DNA of 50,771 bases from NCBI GenBank assembly GCA_024226555.1, contig JAAELO010000592.1, positions 1-50,771 of the forward strand, written 5' to 3'. The notes beneath the pieces are model-generated. The model was not told the DNA's origin. It ran no database searches and worked only from the letters and a program-made list of their open reading frames with translations. The translations under genes were made by a program, and so were the position numbers. This document shows positions 33,356 through 41,001 of the stretch, one piece after another (position 1 is the first letter of the stretch; each line of letters opens with the position of its first letter). The DNA comes from Desulfobacterales bacterium (GTDB lineage Bacteria; Desulfobacterota; Desulfobacteria; Desulfobacterales; JAAELO01).

Positions 33356-34156
33356 ATGAAAATTGAATCTGTGAAATTAGTTTATTTTTCACCTACCGGA
33401 ACAACAAAAGCGGTTGTTCAGGGCATTGTAAATGGTATTAATCCAGACACCACGGAATTAATAGATATAACCAGTCCGGAAGCAAGAAGAAAGCCTCTGG
33501 AGACCTCGGATAATGAATTACTTATCGTTGCAGTTCCCGTTTATATGGGGAGAGTGCCGGCTTTATTAAATGAATGGCTGAATTCAATTAAAGCTCATAA
33601 TACTCCAACGGTCTGTGTTGTTGTCTATGGTAATCGTGCATATGAGAATGCACTACTTGAATTAAAAGATATCGTAGTATGCTGCGGGTGTATTCCCATT
33701 GCCGGTGCGGCATATATAGGGGAACACTCATTCTCAGATTCCGAGACACCAGTAGCATTAGGACGTCCCGATGAAGATGATTTAAACAATACAAAAATAT
33801 TTGGGCAGAAAATACGTGAAAAGATAGAATCTGTTTCATCCATCTCTAACATTTCTGAACTATCTGTGCCCGGAAGTTATCCTTATGAAGGAATTACAAA
33901 GTTATGGGATGTGGATTTTATTGAAGTGAGCGATCAATGCACACAATGTGGTCTTTGTGCAGAGGTGTGCCCTGTTGGTGCTGTGGATTCTGAAAATAGT
34001 GCTATGATCAATAAAGAAAAATGCATAACTTGTTGTGCATGTATCAAGAGTTGTCCTGAAAACGCCAGAACAATTAAACCCGGTCCGTTGAGAGAAGCAC
34101 AAAAAAGGCTTATTAACCTTTATAAAGAACCAAAAAAGCCGGAATATTTTTTGTAA
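33356..34156 (+). CDS. EFR1-type flavodoxin/ferredoxin fusion protein (cytoplasmic)
   Basis: 266 residues from the ATG at 33356, which has AGGAGG 7 bases upstream. A longer frame starting in the R1 element is not believable. Residues 7-160 are a flavodoxin domain: the FMN loop SPTGTTKAV (12-20), then VAVPVYMGRVPALLNEWL. Residues 190-240 hold two [4Fe-4S] motifs: C195, C198, C201, C205 and C223, C226, C229, C233. EFR1-family proteins pass electrons between iron-sulfur and flavin centres in anaerobes. It is probably regulated with the MarR gene just upstream. There is no signal peptide, unlike its relative at 39958. Confidence 0.88.
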   Translation: MKIESVKLVYFSPTGTTKAVVQGIVNGINPDTTELIDITSPEARRKPLETSDNELLIVAVPVYMGRVPALLNEWLNSIKAHNTPTVCVVVYGNRAYENALLELKDIVVCCGCIPIAGAAYIGEHSFSDSETPVALGRPDEDDLNNTKIFGQKIREKIESVSSISNISELSVPGSYPYEGITKLWDVDFIEVSDQCTQCGLCAEVCPVGAVDSENSAMINKEKCITCCACIKSCPENARTIKPGPLREAQKRLINLYKEPKKPEYFL

Positions 34157-34309
34157 TAAACAGAAGACTTTTCTAAAAGGTTCGTTTATAATCAGCAGCT
34201 TTTGAGATAGTAAGTTTACCTTACAAATGTATTTTGAATGTTATGTCAAATATACCAATGCTTAATGAAAGCAGTTCAACCATATGATTTTAAACTTTGT
34301 TGAGGAAAA

Positions 34310-34810
34310 ATGATTCGTTTAGTAATATCCATTATAACTTTTTTGATTTTTGTTGGTTGTACTCCAATTAATAAAAATCCTGATATTTTGCTTGAGGAGC
34401 CTTATTCGAAAGTAAAATATATTGCCGAACCTGACTCCAGATACAGAAAAGTTGAAGTTGTACAAATTGAAACAAGAGGTGATAATGCAAATATTCTAAA
34501 TACACTACCATTGTTGTATAAAAAAGCTCTTGGTTATTCAAAAAATTCAGAAGTTTTAATTGGTAATATTTCTATATCTTCTTATACAAAGCTTGAAGAA
34601 GTTCAGGTTCCATATCAGGAATGCAGATCTGTATACAGAATGGTTTCTGTACCAAACACGTCTTGTTATAATGGAAGATGTACAACATCTTACTCTTATC
34701 AAAACCAAACGACTCAGGAATGCACAACCCAATATAGAACAGAAGAAAGGAATGTTTTATATCAAGTTGCATCAGCCGATATCTTAGATTCTGGAGAATT
34801 AATAAAATGA
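34310..34810 (+). CDS. Putative lipoprotein, cysteine-rich, unknown function
   Basis: 166 residues. Lipobox IFVGC at residues 13-17 after a short hydrophobic segment, hence a lipoprotein anchored in the periplasm or outer membrane. The mature part contains four further cysteines in a Tyr/Thr/Gln-rich stretch (YQECRSVYRM, TSCYNGRCTTSYSYQNQTTQ, ECTTQYRTEE), suggesting two disulfides. I recognise no family. TGAGGAAAA precedes the ATG. It overlaps the next lipoprotein gene by four bases (ATGA), so they form an operon. Confidence 0.75.
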   Translation: MIRLVISIITFLIFVGCTPINKNPDILLEEPYSKVKYIAEPDSRYRKVEVVQIETRGDNANILNTLPLLYKKALGYSKNSEVLIGNISISSYTKLEEVQVPYQECRSVYRMVSVPNTSCYNGRCTTSYSYQNQTTQECTTQYRTEERNVLYQVASADILDSGELIK

Positions 34811-35184
34811 AATTGAAGTTATTAATATGTGTTCTTTTCTTTGTGTTTTTGTCATCTTGTTTTAGCATTAAAACCATGACCAAGGGGAGTTTTATCAGAC
34901 TCATTCCAAATACAAAACCAGAGATTACCTTTAATGAAGAAAGTGCTTCCAAAATTGAAGTTTTCTATCAAAAAAAACCAAATTTTGAATATATTGAAAT
35001 CGGAATTATTGAATCTATTGCATATGGTGGTGATGTAGGTTTAAAGGACCTTTTTCCCGAACTTAAAAAACAAGCATTTCTTGCTGGTGGTGAAGCAATA
35101 CATAAAATTCAGCTTAAACGGCATAATCAAACCGGTGATACTTTACATGCAACTGCTGTTGCTATTGTTCGGAAACTAAAATAA
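34807..35184 (+). CDS. Putative lipoprotein, unknown function
   Basis: 125 residues. Lipobox FLSSC (about 14-18). The mature domain has IEVFYQKKPNFEYIEIGIIE and a conserved-looking FPELKKQAFLAGGEAIHKIQ stretch followed by a terminal strand HATAVAIVRKL. This resembles small periplasmic domains that sort heavy-metal or stress-related lipoproteins (the YbjQ/Rcs-like alpha-beta type), but I cannot assign one. It starts within the stop of the preceding lipoprotein gene, so the two products probably act together. Confidence 0.72.
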   Translation: MKLKLLICVLFFVFLSSCFSIKTMTKGSFIRLIPNTKPEITFNEESASKIEVFYQKKPNFEYIEIGIIESIAYGGDVGLKDLFPELKKQAFLAGGEAIHKIQLKRHNQTGDTLHATAVAIVRKLK

Positions 35185-35259
35185 TTATTAGCCAGGTAGT
35201 TCCGGCTATATGAAATAATTTACAACCAATAATTACGATAACAAGCAGGAGTTTTTACT

Positions 35260-36150
35260 ATGAATACTATTCCCAATGGATTGCATCATGTCGGAAGTTG
35301 TATCCGCCCACCAAGTGAATACAATGCTATACTTTTACAGGCAACTCTGGGTTGTTCCCATTCTAAATGCACATTTTGTGGAGCATATAAGGATAAAACC
35401 TTTGCCATAAAAGATAGAAAATTTCTGGAAGATGATTTCGCTTTTGCAAGTAGGTACTGTACTCATCAGGATCGGGTTTTTGTGATGGATGGCGATGCAT
35501 TTATAATGCCCATGGATAAATGGACATGGATTCTTTCCGAGATAAAGGAAAAACTTCCCTGGGTCAAACGAACCACCTGTTATGCAAATTTAAAATCAAT
35601 TAAGATGAAGTCAGATGAAGAGCTGGCAAAATTGCATGAAATGGGGTTGAAGGCTGTTTTTCTTGGTCTGGAATCCGGTCACGCAGGTGTGAGAGAGGCA
35701 ATACAAAAAGGTGGAACACCCGAAGAGCTGATCTTCCATACTAAGCGACTTAGAAAGTCAGGTATCAAATTAGTGACGATTGTTCTTATGGGGCTTGGAC
35801 AGATTGAGTTAAGCCTTGATCATGCAAGAGAAACAGGAATTGCTTTAACGGCAATAGATCCTGAGGCAGTAAGTGTTCTTTCACTGATTCCTTTGCCTAA
35901 TACACCTCTGGGGCAGGCATTTGAAAAGGGAGAATTTAAAGTACCGGATGATATTGGTATGATTGCTGAACTTCGGGAACTTGTTAAGCATACCGATCTT
36001 TCAAGGGGAGCTTTTCGCTCTGTCCATGCAAGTAACTACCTGTCAATTGATGCTAAGTTTCCTCAGGATAAGGAACGGGTTTTAAAAACTCTTGATAATG
36101 CATTGGCGGGTAATGTTGAGCTAAAACCTGAATGGATGCGCGGGCTCTAA
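35260..36150 (+). CDS. Radical SAM protein (CX4CX2C type), unknown function
   Basis: 296 residues. The SAM-radical cluster motif is GCSHSKCTFC with C32, C37, C40, a CX4CX2C spacing rather than the usual CX3CX2C. An RPPSEYNAILLQATLG segment precedes it. The partial barrel is seen in KAVFLGLESGHAGVREAIQK (SAM-contact strand with GLESG) and KLVTIVLMGLGQ. The second radical SAM gene at the window end starts the same way ([20 protein letters not shown]). The reaction is unknown. It probably works in the cytoplasm under anoxic conditions. GCAGGAG precedes the ATG. The gene stands alone. Confidence 0.85.
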   Translation: MNTIPNGLHHVGSCIRPPSEYNAILLQATLGCSHSKCTFCGAYKDKTFAIKDRKFLEDDFAFASRYCTHQDRVFVMDGDAFIMPMDKWTWILSEIKEKLPWVKRTTCYANLKSIKMKSDEELAKLHEMGLKAVFLGLESGHAGVREAIQKGGTPEELIFHTKRLRKSGIKLVTIVLMGLGQIELSLDHARETGIALTAIDPEAVSVLSLIPLPNTPLGQAFEKGEFKVPDDIGMIAELRELVKHTDLSRGAFRSVHASNYLSIDAKFPQDKERVLKTLDNALAGNVELKPEWMRGL

Positions 36151-36454
36151 AAAAAGTTCTGCAATAAAAAGCAGGACTGTAAAGAAAACTTGTAGCTATC
36201 ATGGTGCATCTCTGGTTAATGCACCATATGAAAATGACTTAATAGTCAAAAGAAACTCCCATTCGAAAACCTTTCTAAATTTAATAATCTGTTTAGCTTT
36301 TTGAATTCTAAATCTAAATGTTATATACTAATCGATAATATCATTTTCTAATTATTATTTAAAATCTCAATAAGCTTAATTTTCCAATTAGATAAGGCAA
36401 TATGTGGAGTTCTATCTATTGCATCATTTACATTAATTATAAATAGGTAAAGAT
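36151..36454. other. Intergenic region, no gene seen
   Basis: 304 bp of AT-rich DNA between the radical SAM gene and the next binding-protein gene. ATGGTGCATC and GATGCACCAT-like words near 36200-36230 (TGGTGCAT...ATGCACCA) form a possible terminator hairpin for the radical SAM gene. Nothing else recognisable. Confidence 0.4.
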
Positions 36455-37282
36455 ATGAAGAATAGTATTATACAAATAGTTGTATTTATTTCATGTATTA
36501 GTTATTTCGCCAATGCAGAGCCAATCAAAGTCAGATTTCCTGAAAGTTACCCGGTTTCTTTTAAAACATCCAAAGGATTTAAAGGTATGGATGTTGAGGT
36601 AATAAAATTAATTTTATCAAGAGCTGGTTTGGAGTTTAAGACAGTTAGCTGGCCCTTTAAAAGATCTTTATATAGTATGAAGACTGGTGAGATTCATGTA
36701 ATGACAAACTTAGTTAAAAATGAAAAAAGATCAGAATATATGCATTGGATAGGACCAGTGAGGTATACTTCAATTGGGTTGATAGTATTGAAGAAAAACA
36801 GGGACTTAAAAATTCAAAACAGTGACGATTTGATCAGGGTTTCAAAAGAAACAGGACGAAAAATTGGAAGTCTGATAGGCGGAAGTTATTCCGATTATTA
36901 TGATAATCGTTTAATTAGTGATCATTCCTTCAAAGAAAGTTTTGAGTTTGTCGCATACGTTGAACAAAACTATAAAAAACTGAATGCAGGCAGAATCATA
37001 GGTTTTTTATATGATGATTTTGAAGTGAAGTGCTTGATAAACAAACCACAAAAAAAAGGTTCTGAAAAGCTCGTTGATAAGTTTGTTATCCATTCTTTTC
37101 GGGTTGAAGGGTCAGAAGGTGGCGCTTTCATAGGATTATCCAGGAAACTTGACAGGAACACAGTAAAAAAAATCAAAGCCTCCTATCGAAATATATTTAA
37201 TAATGGTAGTTTTGAAGAGGTATATTATAAATGGTGTGGAGAAAAGATACCTGATGAATTGACCAAAATCCAGATAAATTAA
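36455..37282 (+). CDS. Periplasmic solute-binding protein, family 3 (fourth, divergent)
   Basis: 275 residues with signal peptide ending YFANA-EP. Family-3 features: FPESYPVSFKTSKGFKGMDV then EVIKLILSRAG (lobe I), SWPFKRSLYSMKTGEIHVMT, WIGPVRYTSIGLIVLKKN (hinge), and the C-terminal helix with EEVYYKWCGE. It is related in plan to the three binding proteins at 0.2-4.8 kb but clearly separate in sequence. No transporter genes nearby. Ligand unknown. The ribosome site is poor (AATAGGTAAAG). Confidence 0.82.
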   Translation: MKNSIIQIVVFISCISYFANAEPIKVRFPESYPVSFKTSKGFKGMDVEVIKLILSRAGLEFKTVSWPFKRSLYSMKTGEIHVMTNLVKNEKRSEYMHWIGPVRYTSIGLIVLKKNRDLKIQNSDDLIRVSKETGRKIGSLIGGSYSDYYDNRLISDHSFKESFEFVAYVEQNYKKLNAGRIIGFLYDDFEVKCLINKPQKKGSEKLVDKFVIHSFRVEGSEGGAFIGLSRKLDRNTVKKIKASYRNIFNNGSFEEVYYKWCGEKIPDELTKIQIN

Positions 37283-37420
37283 AGAACCGTCATGTTTAGG
37301 TGAGTTTTCCCGGTGTATCAAAATATATCTTTGTTTAATTTGACACTGTTTAACCATTAACATATTCTTTTCAAAAATTTTTATCTGACGAAGAAATTAA
37401 TCAAAAAGGGCCTTATAAAA

Positions 37421-38551
37421 ATGAAAAGCAAAGTATACTTTATAGATTTTAGAGTAACCCCAAGAGAAAATATTTTTGGGAAAATTGGAAGGCTTCTTGA
37501 GGAAGCAGGCCTCTCAAAAATTATTTCAGATAGAGATCTAACTGCTCTTAAGATCCATTTTGGTGAAAGAGGTAATACCGCTTTTATAAGACCTGTATAT
37601 GTTGCTCAAATTGCTGAGGCTGTAAAAAAAGCAGGTGGATCACCATTCTTAACAGATACAAATACACTATATGCAGGAACCAGAAGTGATGCTCCAAGTC
37701 ATTTGAAAACAGCAATAAAAAATGGATTCACGTATTCAACAGTTGAAGTTCCTGTGGTTATTGCTGATGGACTAAGAGGTGCTTCTGAAACAGTAATCAA
37801 TTCGAAAGGTAAGCATTTCAAAAAATTTTATATAGGTTCTGAAATATACAATGCAGATGCAATGATCTCTATAGCTCATTTTAAGGGTCATGAACTGGCT
37901 GGTTTTGGTGGAGCGCTGAAAAACATTGGAATGGGATGCGCCTCAAGGAAGGGGAAATTAGCTCAACACTCCACAGTCTCTCCAAAGGTAAAGAGAAAAC
38001 TTTGTGTTGCTTGTGAGGATTGTCTCTCACACTGCGCTGTTTCAGCAATCTCAATGAAGGATGAAAAAGCATCTATAAATAATGATACCTGTGTTGGTTG
38101 TGGAGAATGTATCTTAATATGCCCCAGTGAAGCTATACAGATTCAGTGGAATCAATCAATTCCAGTATTTTTGGAAGGTATGATAGAGTATACGAAAGCT
38201 GCTCTCGATAATAAAAAAGATAAAACCCTATACATAAATTTTATAAACAGTATTTCCCCGGCATGTGATTGCGCGGATTACAGCGATAGCCCAATAGTCC
38301 ATGATATTGGAATTGTTGCATCAACAGATCCTGTTGCTATCGATACAGCATCAGCAGATCTTGTAAACAGTAAGAAGGGAATTGAGAGTTCAGCTCTAAC
38401 AACAAATCTTGGTGAAGGTGAGGATAAGTTTAAGGGACTTTATCCGGCAGTTGACTGGCCACTTCAGCTTAAGTATGCAGAGGAGTTAGGGATAGGAACC
38501 AGGTCATATGATCTTATCACAATAGACCCCCTTCGTTGGAAACAAGGCTGA
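37421..38551 (+). CDS. DUF362 protein with two [4Fe-4S] clusters
   Basis: 376 residues. The N-terminal DUF362 domain has LTALKIHFGERGNTAFIRPV, GGSPFLTDTNTLYAGTRSDA and AHFKGHELAGFGGALKNIGM. A ferredoxin insert follows: C195, C198, C201, C205 and C224, C227, C230, C234. The remainder returns to the DUF362 fold (DPVAIDTASADLVN). Such proteins are common in anaerobes and are thought to be iron-sulfur redox proteins; no reaction is established that I can name. No signal peptide. It stands alone, with a nested palindrome directly after the stop. Confidence 0.88.
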   Translation: MKSKVYFIDFRVTPRENIFGKIGRLLEEAGLSKIISDRDLTALKIHFGERGNTAFIRPVYVAQIAEAVKKAGGSPFLTDTNTLYAGTRSDAPSHLKTAIKNGFTYSTVEVPVVIADGLRGASETVINSKGKHFKKFYIGSEIYNADAMISIAHFKGHELAGFGGALKNIGMGCASRKGKLAQHSTVSPKVKRKLCVACEDCLSHCAVSAISMKDEKASINNDTCVGCGECILICPSEAIQIQWNQSIPVFLEGMIEYTKAALDNKKDKTLYINFINSISPACDCADYSDSPIVHDIGIVASTDPVAIDTASADLVNSKKGIESSALTTNLGEGEDKFKGLYPAVDWPLQLKYAEELGIGTRSYDLITIDPLRWKQG

Positions 38552-38559
38552 TTTTACCA

Positions 38560-38634
38560 CAAATGCATTGTTGTGAGCCCTTCGTAGTATGATGTTTTTT
38601 TGATACGACTTCAGGGCTCAACGCCTTGTATTTG
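38560..38634. repeat. Nested palindrome downstream of the DUF362 gene (R2-like)
   Basis: Three tiers pair: CAAATGCA (38560-38567)/TGTATTTG (38627-38634), TGAGCCCT (38574-38581)/AGGGCTCA (38613-38620), and TCGTA (38582-38586)/TACGA (38604-38608). TTTTTTT lies in the loop. The outer CACAACAATGCA-type flank (minus strand) resembles CAACAATGCAAATG of the R2 copy at 45111. It may act as a terminator. The rest of 38635-38894 holds only an R1-like end (GGAACCTTTGAGAACTGCC, near 38810). Confidence 0.6.
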
Positions 38635-38894
38635 CAGCAAACTAAGCTTTTCAAAACTGCAATTTCCATAAGTTTAAAAAAATACTTTCATTGAGTTTTT
38701 ATGAGTACATAAAGATTAAATCTTTTTTTATTCCTAAATATCTTAAAAATTCTGAAAGAGCCTAATGCAATCCATAAAAACAAGAGAAAATATCTAACTA
38801 ATGATTTAGGAACCTTTGAGAACTGCCTCTTGAAAGAAATTAGATTAAAGCTGAATTCTTTTTAATACAATTGCTTCATTGTACTCAAATAATA

Positions 38895-39701
38895 TCAGAA
38901 TTTATAGGATAACCCAAGAGAACTAATGAACTGATCTCTATCTTTTACAATTGGACTATCTACTGCATCTGATACGAGTCTTTTATAATTTCCAATAACC
39001 TGAAGCGTCCAGTTTTCATCCAGATGCAACATCCCAACTATGTTAGCCTCAACGGACTTAAAACCGGCTTCTGCATTATAAACAGCAAGTCCGGATCGCG
39101 AGGATTGGGTTGAATTCACACTAAAATATTTTTCCATGTATTTATCATTTGCATAAGTTGCTTTCACACCGGTCATTACAATAAAAGCTTTATTTAAAGG
39201 CAAAATCAAACCTAATCCATAGTTAAGCTTAAAACCTGTATTTTCCCCAGTAAACTGCTTCTCGTAACCTGCATCTAATCTTAGCATTCCAAGTTTTATT
39301 TTAAGGGCCACATTACCTTTTGCACCACTTTCAACATCACCAAGACCGTTCAGGTCATCAGAGTCATCTTCATCTCTACCAAATTCATAGCCAACAGCTG
39401 TACTTAATTGGATATACTTACTTTTCCACAAGAACATTCCAAGACCTTTGTTAGCACTAAAAAAGTACCTGTCATATTTGATTTCAATTATTGGGTATAT
39501 TACTTCGTTATAATCATCCGCCCCCTCATATTCAGGGATATAGAGTTCCATCACTCCTATAGAAATGGAATTTTTATCTCTTCCTTTTTTTTCTTCAACC
39601 CTCTCTTTTGCCTTTTTTAAATCTGATTGAGCAAATGAGTTCTCTACCGTTACTATTGCAAACAAACCAATTACTATTAGAATTATCAAATTGCGTGTCA
39701 T
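38895..39701 (-). CDS. MipA/OmpV-family outer-membrane protein
   Basis: 268 residues. The signal peptide ends near SFAQ-SD, then a short charged helix (LKKAKERVEEKKGRDKN) precedes the barrel. The family hallmark is IGVMELYIPEYEGADDYNEV followed by YPIIEIKYDRYFFSANKGLG. Barrel strands follow to the terminal FISSLGLSYKF. MipA/OmpV proteins are outer-membrane barrels implicated in scaffold roles for murein enzymes or antibiotic uptake. GGTGAG precedes the ATG. It is a single gene. Confidence 0.85.
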   Translation of the reverse strand: MTRNLIILIVIGLFAIVTVENSFAQSDLKKAKERVEEKKGRDKNSISIGVMELYIPEYEGADDYNEVIYPIIEIKYDRYFFSANKGLGMFLWKSKYIQLSTAVGYEFGRDEDDSDDLNGLGDVESGAKGNVALKIKLGMLRLDAGYEKQFTGENTGFKLNYGLGLILPLNKAFIVMTGVKATYANDKYMEKYFSVNSTQSSRSGLAVYNAEAGFKSVEANIVGMLHLDENWTLQVIGNYKRLVSDAVDSPIVKDRDQFISSLGLSYKF

Positions 39702-39778
39702 CTTCTCACCATAAAAAATTTAAAACGTTAATATTAAAAACATTAGTTTTGCTGTTGTTCCAGACCATCTAAGGTATT

Positions 39779-39875
39779 TATTATTAGGGGCCCTTCAAAA
39801 TACAAAAACCTATTTTTTTTAGAACATTCTGGTGTTCTGCTTTTTTAGAACAACTCAGGTAATTCGATCAAAAAC
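39779..39875 (+). repeat. R1 element fragment
   Basis: TTATTAGGGGCCC (39781-39793) is a diverged end. The following TTTTTTTTAGAACATTCTGG, TGTTCTGCTTTTTTAGAAC and AACTCAGGTAATTCGATCAA match the interior of the 1145 copy (TTTTTTAGAAATAATTCTG, TTGTTTTGCTTTTTTAAAA and AACTTAAGTAGTTCGGTTAA). Confidence 0.6.
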
Positions 39876-39957
39876 AATTATCAGATGTTGACTGTTAAAT
39901 TTTCAGTATTTGGATTTCAGATAATCTGGAAACAACAAATTTAGAGATTCCTTTATA

Positions 39958-40893
39958 TCAATACTCAAAACTGAGATTATTCTTCTTCAAATAATCATTA
40001 AAACCTACTACTCTTTTATCCCGATACATAATATTTATAGCCTGATAATCACAATTGTTTACACAACCAAGGCAAAAAATACATGTATCTGTGTTTACAG
40101 TAAAAGAATCCGGATCAATCGATTTCGTGGGACATTTCTCTCTGCATTTTCCGCATCCTACGCATTTTTCTTTTATAATATAGTGATTATCAGTAAATTT
40201 TTTTGTCCACCAGGCTGGTCCGAAAAAGGTAGAAAACTCTCTTAGAGTCAAAGATTTTTTAAAAGTAGAAGAACTCCCATTTTTTACTTCCGATATTATA
40301 GTTCCGGCATACTCCCTTACTTTTTTATAGGTCTTTCTATCAGGTAAAATAGTGTTCTCTTTTGTTTTAAAATTTTTTTCATCGTCATAGATCATTGTAA
40401 AAGAGCTTATTGATTGAAAAAAGGAGAGTCCCACTGGCACACCTTTTTTTAAGGCAAGCTCTTCCAGTATTGAACAAGCTGCATTATACTGATTTCCTTC
40501 AGGTCCGCCAAATGTAACATATGCTGCAACAGGAACACCCTCAAGATCTTGAAGGGATTGAATAAACTTTTTAACATATTCGGGAACATCATAATAAAAA
40601 ACTGGTGCTCCAATAACAAGTAGATCAATATTTTTTATTGAGTTCTCATTAAAATCACGAATCTCACCTGAAGAAACATCAATTTTATTTTTTTCGAGGG
40701 TTTCTGCAAGTACTTTTCCACACCGCATTGTGTTTCCGGTCTGGCTGTACCATAATACAGCAGCTTTGTTTATACTCTTTGTTTTCATTGGTACTGTTGC
40801 CTGTATAGAACTATAACATGAAGGCAATGTTGGTAATGCTGCCGCTGTTCCAATTAACACACTTTTCTTTAGAAAAGATCTTCTGCTTTCCAT
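39958..40893 (-). CDS. Tat-exported EFR1-type flavodoxin/ferredoxin lipoprotein
   Basis: 311 residues from the ATG at 40893. GGTGG is 8 bases upstream, and an earlier ATG 6 codons upstream has no ribosome site. The N-terminus carries a twin-arginine signal SRRSFLKKS (3-11), a hydrophobic stretch and a lipobox LPSC (C26). A flavodoxin domain follows with FMN loop SQTGNTMRCG, then two [4Fe-4S] motifs: C244, C247, C250, C254 and C271, C274, C277, C281. The protein should fold with cofactors in the cytoplasm and be exported as a lipoprotein. It is downstream of the AOR gene on the same strand, with an R1 mini-element between. A role in electron exchange with the AOR/ferredoxin pair is inferred. 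Confidence 0.87.
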   Translation of the reverse strand: MESRRSFLKKSVLIGTAAALPTLPSCYSSIQATVPMKTKSINKAAVLWYSQTGNTMRCGKVLAETLEKNKIDVSSGEIRDFNENSIKNIDLLVIGAPVFYYDVPEYVKKFIQSLQDLEGVPVAAYVTFGGPEGNQYNAACSILEELALKKGVPVGLSFFQSISSFTMIYDDEKNFKTKENTILPDRKTYKKVREYAGTIISEVKNGSSSTFKKSLTLREFSTFFGPAWWTKKFTDNHYIIKEKCVGCGKCREKCPTKSIDPDSFTVNTDTCIFCLGCVNNCDYQAINIMYRDKRVVGFNDYLKKNNLSFEY

Positions 40894-40940
40894 AAATTCC
40901 ACCGTTATCAAATAATTTATTAAATCTGATCAAAATCCAA

Positions 40941-40989
40941 GGAACCTAATAACTGTTTTTTTTATCAAAGTTCTGATTATTAGAGGCTC
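40941..40989. repeat. R1 mini-element (49 bp)
   Basis: GGAACCTAATAA (40941-40952) and TTATTAGAGGCTC (40977-40989) are joined by only about 24 bases of interior. It lies between the AOR stop and the EFR1 start. This is the smallest copy seen, essentially two ends and a loop. Confidence 0.7.
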
Positions 40990-41001
40990 ACTAATATAAT
41001 T

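Noticed and set aside
37421-38551. DUF362 protein as part of a larger redox operon with the binding protein upstream
   Set aside because: 138 bp gap, poor ribosome site and no shared function; treated as separate genes.
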